Shown: positions 21,623-23,992 of the stretch, piece after piece | Numbering within the stretch: the stretch's first letter is position 1 | How the letters are laid out: every line of letters begins with the position of its first letter | Assembly: GCA_001412365.1 (NCBI GenBank) | Contig: LKUE01000374.1 | Location: forward strand, 1 to 23,992 | Length of the DNA: 23,992 nt | DNA from: Desulfuromonas sp. SDB | Lineage (GTDB): Bacteria > SDB-A | Direction: 5' to 3' | Program-made: the position numbers and the translations under genes | Notes under the pieces: generated by a model | Databases searched by the model: none | What the model was told of the DNA's origin: nothing | What the model saw: the letters and a program-made list of their open reading frames with translations, nothing else

Positions 21623-22354
21623 CTATTTATTCTTCACCAGCTTTATCATGTACTGCATAGATTTATTATCTACAAGATTATCTTCTATCCAAATATTATC
21701 ATTATAAATACCTTTTAAATTTAAACCGGTTTCCGCCAAAAGTGTTTTTAAATCCTCAGGTTTATAACAGCGCAAAGACTGGCACACTGAATTTTCCGGA
21801 AAATTCCTTAGCCACCATCGGTCCAACATTCTGTTGTTCTGATAATCATAATCATATCTTCTATTTACTTTACCGAACTTCATTGTTTTGCCCACTGTTT
21901 TTTTCCAGTAACCAGGATTGTAAATTTCGATAAGGGCAAATCCATCCTCCTTCAGCCAATCAGCAATCCTGTTTAGTAATCTTATCTGATCATCATCTGA
22001 TCCGATGCCGAAGCCGTCCCAGTAGCAAATGATATCAAACTTTTTTTCCAGATTAATTTCATAGAAATCATCCTGCAATACTTCAATTTTTCCAGGTGCT
22101 GAATTTGAGGTAAATTTACAGGCAATTCCGGCAAGCTGGGGAATTAATTCCACTGCAGTAACTGAATACCCTAACTCTGCCAGAGCAGCAGCATTTTGTC
22201 CACCCCCTGCCCCCAGCTCCAGTATATCTCCCAATTTTCCCTGTGCAGTATTTTTTACCAGTTCTGCATTTTTCCGGTGATATTCAGTTATCCCCCCCCC
22301 ATAAACATTTGCCCATTCCTGCTGTTTTAGATAAAATTCTTTAACCCAGTACAT
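21623..22354 (-). CDS. Class I SAM-dependent methyltransferase
   Basis: The 243-residue protein has GDILELGAGGGQNAAALAEL (motif I), YSVTAVELIPQLAGIA (here Glu, the ribose ligand), VLQDDFYEI and FDIICYWDGFGIGSDDDQIR, then GFALIEIYNPGYWKK. The CYWDGFGIG stretch is seen in a set of UbiE/SmtA-like enzymes in which the region after it holds the substrate. The last third is rich in aromatic and basic residues (RYDYDYQNNRMLDRWW). The start lacks a ribosome site. Its neighbours, a PNPOx protein upstream and an exported protein downstream, do not point to a pathway. Confidence 0.85.
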   Translation of the reverse strand: MYWVKEFYLKQQEWANVYGGGITEYHRKNAELVKNTAQGKLGDILELGAGGGQNAAALAELGYSVTAVELIPQLAGIACKFTSNSAPGKIEVLQDDFYEINLEKKFDIICYWDGFGIGSDDDQIRLLNRIADWLKEDGFALIEIYNPGYWKKTVGKTMKFGKVNRRYDYDYQNNRMLDRWWLRNFPENSVCQSLRCYKPEDLKTLLAETGLNLKGIYNDNIWIEDNLVDNKSMQYMIKLVKNK

Positions 22355-22414
22355 ATTTAAACTGCTATTAATTTTTTTCGAATATTTTTATTTCCGGAAT
22401 TGAGGTAAATTTTG

Positions 22415-22879
22415 CTATTTCTCATATCCGGATATTTTTCCAGTTATCTCCTCCAGAATAATTTTTATCACTGTTACTTTTTTCAATCCATCTTCAGGGA
22501 TATTGAAAGATTTTCCGGTATATTTTTTCAGCATAATATCCAAGGCGATCTTTTTTTCATGGAGATCTTTTAATAACAAAGCTTTTCCAAATCCGATGAC
22601 ACTTCGGTAGTTCATTTCAAAACTGCAGGCCCTTTCCGACATTACCAGCTGAGTATCGATATCAAATTCCACACAGACCTTAGGATTGGATTTTAATACA
22701 TCAATCTTTTTACCCTGATCCGCACAGTGAAAATATACAACCTTGTTTTCGTAGCCAAAGCAAAGGGGCACCACATAGGGCTGATTATCTTTGACCATAG
22801 CTACTCGGCAAACCTGGGCGGAATTTATAATTTCTTCAATTGCATTAAAATCTTCAACCTGTTTATCTTCTCTCCTCAT
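22415..22879 (-). CDS. NimA-like pyridoxamine 5'-phosphate oxidase family protein
   Basis: The 154-residue protein matches the NimA/NimB type of PNPOx-fold flavoprotein: INSAQVCRVAMVKDNQPYVV, PLCFGYENKVVYFHCADQGK, IDVLKSNPKVCVEFDID and CSFEMNYRSVIGFGKALLL. NimA proteins of this family have been linked to nitroimidazole resistance in Bacteroides, but most family members outside named nim genes have other or unknown roles, so resistance must not be assumed. FMN or a similar cofactor is likely. AGAGGG precedes the ATG. It comes 25 bases after the exported protein's end. Confidence 0.85.
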   Translation of the reverse strand: MRREDKQVEDFNAIEEIINSAQVCRVAMVKDNQPYVVPLCFGYENKVVYFHCADQGKKIDVLKSNPKVCVEFDIDTQLVMSERACSFEMNYRSVIGFGKALLLKDLHEKKIALDIMLKKYTGKSFNIPEDGLKKVTVIKIILEEITGKISGYEK

Positions 22880-22904
22880 AAAATCACCCTCTTTTTCAAC
22901 TTTT

Positions 22905-23360
22905 TTACCAGCCGGGCTGCTTTAAGGACTTTACATAAAATATCTGAACATAAGGTTTGAACAGTAACTCTAAAACGCGGTTAAGTGAAATGGAGTCCTC
23001 AGGATTTCCAGAGCAAGTAATCAGCACCCCCAGGGGATTTCCCTCCAGGAAAATCAAATATTCATTCAACAACTCATTTAACTCTTCCATGGTCATTTCC
23101 CCTTCTCTCAGAAAGCTTTTGTACACAGTTATGTGATCTGATTCGGTGATGTGGACACAAAATCCCAAATATGGATTTTCCCAACCCTCCATCATATCAG
23201 TGGAAGCCATTTCATAGATTTCATGCTTATGAATTTCCGCTTGTTTGAAACTGTAGGTACCGGAGTTTGGACGGGGCAGCTCGACAATAGTTTGAGTGTT
23301 TGCCCTAAATGTCCAAATAATGATGATTAGAAAAATAGAAAAATTAATTTTAACATTCAT
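22905..23360 (-). CDS. Exported protein of unknown function
   Basis: The start is the ATG at 23360, with AAGGGGGT five bases before; a TTG at 23390 gives a longer frame that lacks such a site. The product begins with a signal peptide (MNVKINFSIFLIIIIWTFRA). The mature part of about 130 residues has MTMEELNELLNEYLIFLEGN, then LGVLITCSGNPEDSISLNRV and LELLFKPYVQIFYVK. The alternation of a strand, a Pro/Ser loop, a helix and a second strand is faintly like the periplasmic part of ExbD/TolR proteins, but this is not firm. It starts 30 bases after the CBS gene stop. Confidence 0.6.
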   Translation of the reverse strand: MNVKINFSIFLIIIIWTFRANTQTIVELPRPNSGTYSFKQAEIHKHEIYEMASTDMMEGWENPYLGFCVHITESDHITVYKSFLREGEMTMEELNELLNEYLIFLEGNPLGVLITCSGNPEDSISLNRVLELLFKPYVQIFYVKSLKQPGW

Positions 23361-23390
23361 TTTTACCCCCTTCTGCATTGAAAAAAACAA

Positions 23391-23992
23391 TCATTTGTTT
23401 GAATTATTCCCCAGATTGTTTGTTTTTTCATTTATTATTTTTGTGCGGATAGTGCTTTTGTTTAAAGCCAGAGTCTGCATATCTTTCACATCATCAGTTT
23501 CATCAACAATTTCAGATCCGATAAGGGTTTCAAATAAATCTTCCAGGGTAACCAATCCCCTGGTTCCTCCGTACTCATCAACCACATTGGCAATATGCTG
23601 ATCACTTTGGAGAAGTTTTTCCAACAACCTGATTAAATTCAGTGATTCCGGAATTACCAGAATATCTCTTTTAATTTCAGAGAGTTTTACCTCTCCTTTT
23701 CCTTTTGCTTCATAAATTAAAACTTCATTTTTAAGGACAAATCCGGTTAAATCATCAATATCGGTTGTGTACACAGGCAATCTGGAAAAAGGACTTCGGG
23801 AAACTTCCTCCACCACCTGGGAAATCTTCAAATTCTCGGGCAAAGCAGAAATCACCGTACGGGGAGTCATAATGTCTGTAATTTTTCTGTATTCAAACCT
23901 GAATAAGTTCCTTATGATTCGTGATTCTTTTATTCTGAGATGACCAGTTTTTTCACCCAGTTTAGTCATCGCCACAAACTCCTCCCTGGAAA
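23391..23992 (-). CDS. CNNM/CorC-type CBS-domain membrane protein (5' end beyond the window)
   Basis: The frame is open to the window edge, and the residues before the internal GTG at 23975 (SREEF) fit the family, so the true start with the DUF21 membrane domain is outside. Visible are the linker (AMTKLGEKTG), KITDIMTPRTVISALPENLK, a pair of CBS domains (SRSPFSRLPVYTTDIDDLTG and IANVVDEYGGTRGLVTLEDL) and FETLIGSEIVDETDDVKDM. CBS pairs bind adenosine nucleotides and gate transport, often of magnesium, in this family. The usual C-terminal CorC/HlyC domain is absent; the protein ends soon after in a polar tail (NEKTNNLGNNSNK) and a TGA. Confidence 0.85.
   Translation of the reverse strand, partial: SREEFVAMTKLGEKTGHLRIKESRIIRNLFRFEYRKITDIMTPRTVISALPENLKISQVVEEVSRSPFSRLPVYTTDIDDLTGFVLKNEVLIYEAKGKGEVKLSEIKRDILVIPESLNLIRLLEKLLQSDQHIANVVDEYGGTRGLVTLEDLFETLIGSEIVDETDDVKDMQTLALNKSTIRTKIINEKTNNLGNNSNK

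Noticed and set aside
22415-22879. Nitroimidazole resistance gene
   Set aside because: It belongs to the NimA-like fold family, but most members are not resistance genes, and nothing else in the context supports it.
22905-23360. ExbD/TolR protein
   Set aside because: The strand-helix-strand end is only faintly similar, the gene has a signal-peptide-like start rather than the usual anchor and Asp, and no ExbB/TonB partner is adjacent.
1-23992. Integron or cassette array
   Set aside because: One-strand small genes of cassette-type families suggested it, but the gaps vary from 1 to 287 bases, share no sequence, and show no paired attC core sites; no integrase is present in the window.

Overview
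The window is an AT-rich stretch of bacterial chromosome. It carries about 33 intact or partial protein genes plus at least four decayed ones, and every one is on the minus strand, so transcription runs from high to low coordinates. The standard genetic code is used: TAA, TAG and TGA all end genes at natural C-termini. Many genes have purine-rich ribosome sites such as AAGGAGG or GGAGG, while others show none. No rRNA, tRNA, CRISPR array, transposase, integrase or phage gene was seen. The large secreted LVIVD-repeat protein with a FlgD/T9SS-like C-terminal module, the EFR1-type flavodoxin/ferredoxin protein, the NimA-like flavoprotein and the encapsulated-ferritin-like protein suggest an anaerobe of the FCB group or a related candidate phylum (for example Cloacimonadota, Marinimicrobia or WOR-3). 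This placement is an inference, not a demonstrated assignment.

Layout in transcription order. 23992-21055 holds the 3' half of a CNNM/CorC-type CBS protein, an exported protein of unknown role, a NimA-like PNPOx protein, a methyltransferase and an exported protein. 20916-18713 holds a Gly/Ala/Val-rich helical-repeat protein, an exported protein, a tiny two-helix membrane protein and a nucleotidyltransferase. 18671-16601 is a small redox, iron and osmotic group: EFR1 flavodoxin/ferredoxin, encapsulin-type ferritin without an encapsulin shell gene, a PNPOx-fold protein, and MscL with a zinc ribbon. 16523-13892 holds a P-loop kinase-like protein, two broken tandem GNAT genes, a FlaR-like P-loop protein and a two-helix membrane protein. 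13782-10615 holds a methyltransferase, a TRIC-type channel, a lipoprotein, a membrane diguanylate cyclase and a small membrane protein. 10493-7000 holds an unknown Cys-motif protein, a methyltransferase interrupted by one in-frame TGA, and a tight CPBP protease / DUF4304-like / GNAT operon. 6804-3337 holds a small membrane protein, a second CPBP protease, two GNATs, a DUF3795 Cys-rich protein, a nucleotidyltransferase remnant and a methyltransferase. 3319-1 holds a GNAT-like remnant, the LVIVD surface protein, a terminator, a methyltransferase and the first codons of another gene.

The genes do not form one pathway. The window reads as an accessory region that has collected the same small, mobile families again and again: five SAM methyltransferases (one broken), three intact GNATs plus two clear and two possible GNAT remnants, two CPBP proteases, two nucleotidyltransferases (one remnant), two PNPOx proteins and two P-loop kinase-like proteins. 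Several copies are in different stages of decay. It looks superficially like a gene-cassette array, but no attC-like spacer repeats were found. The most useful observations are the orphan encapsulin-type ferritin in a redox neighbourhood, the single-base nonsense lesions in otherwise well-preserved genes, and several perfect palindromes placed at start codons or ribosome sites.
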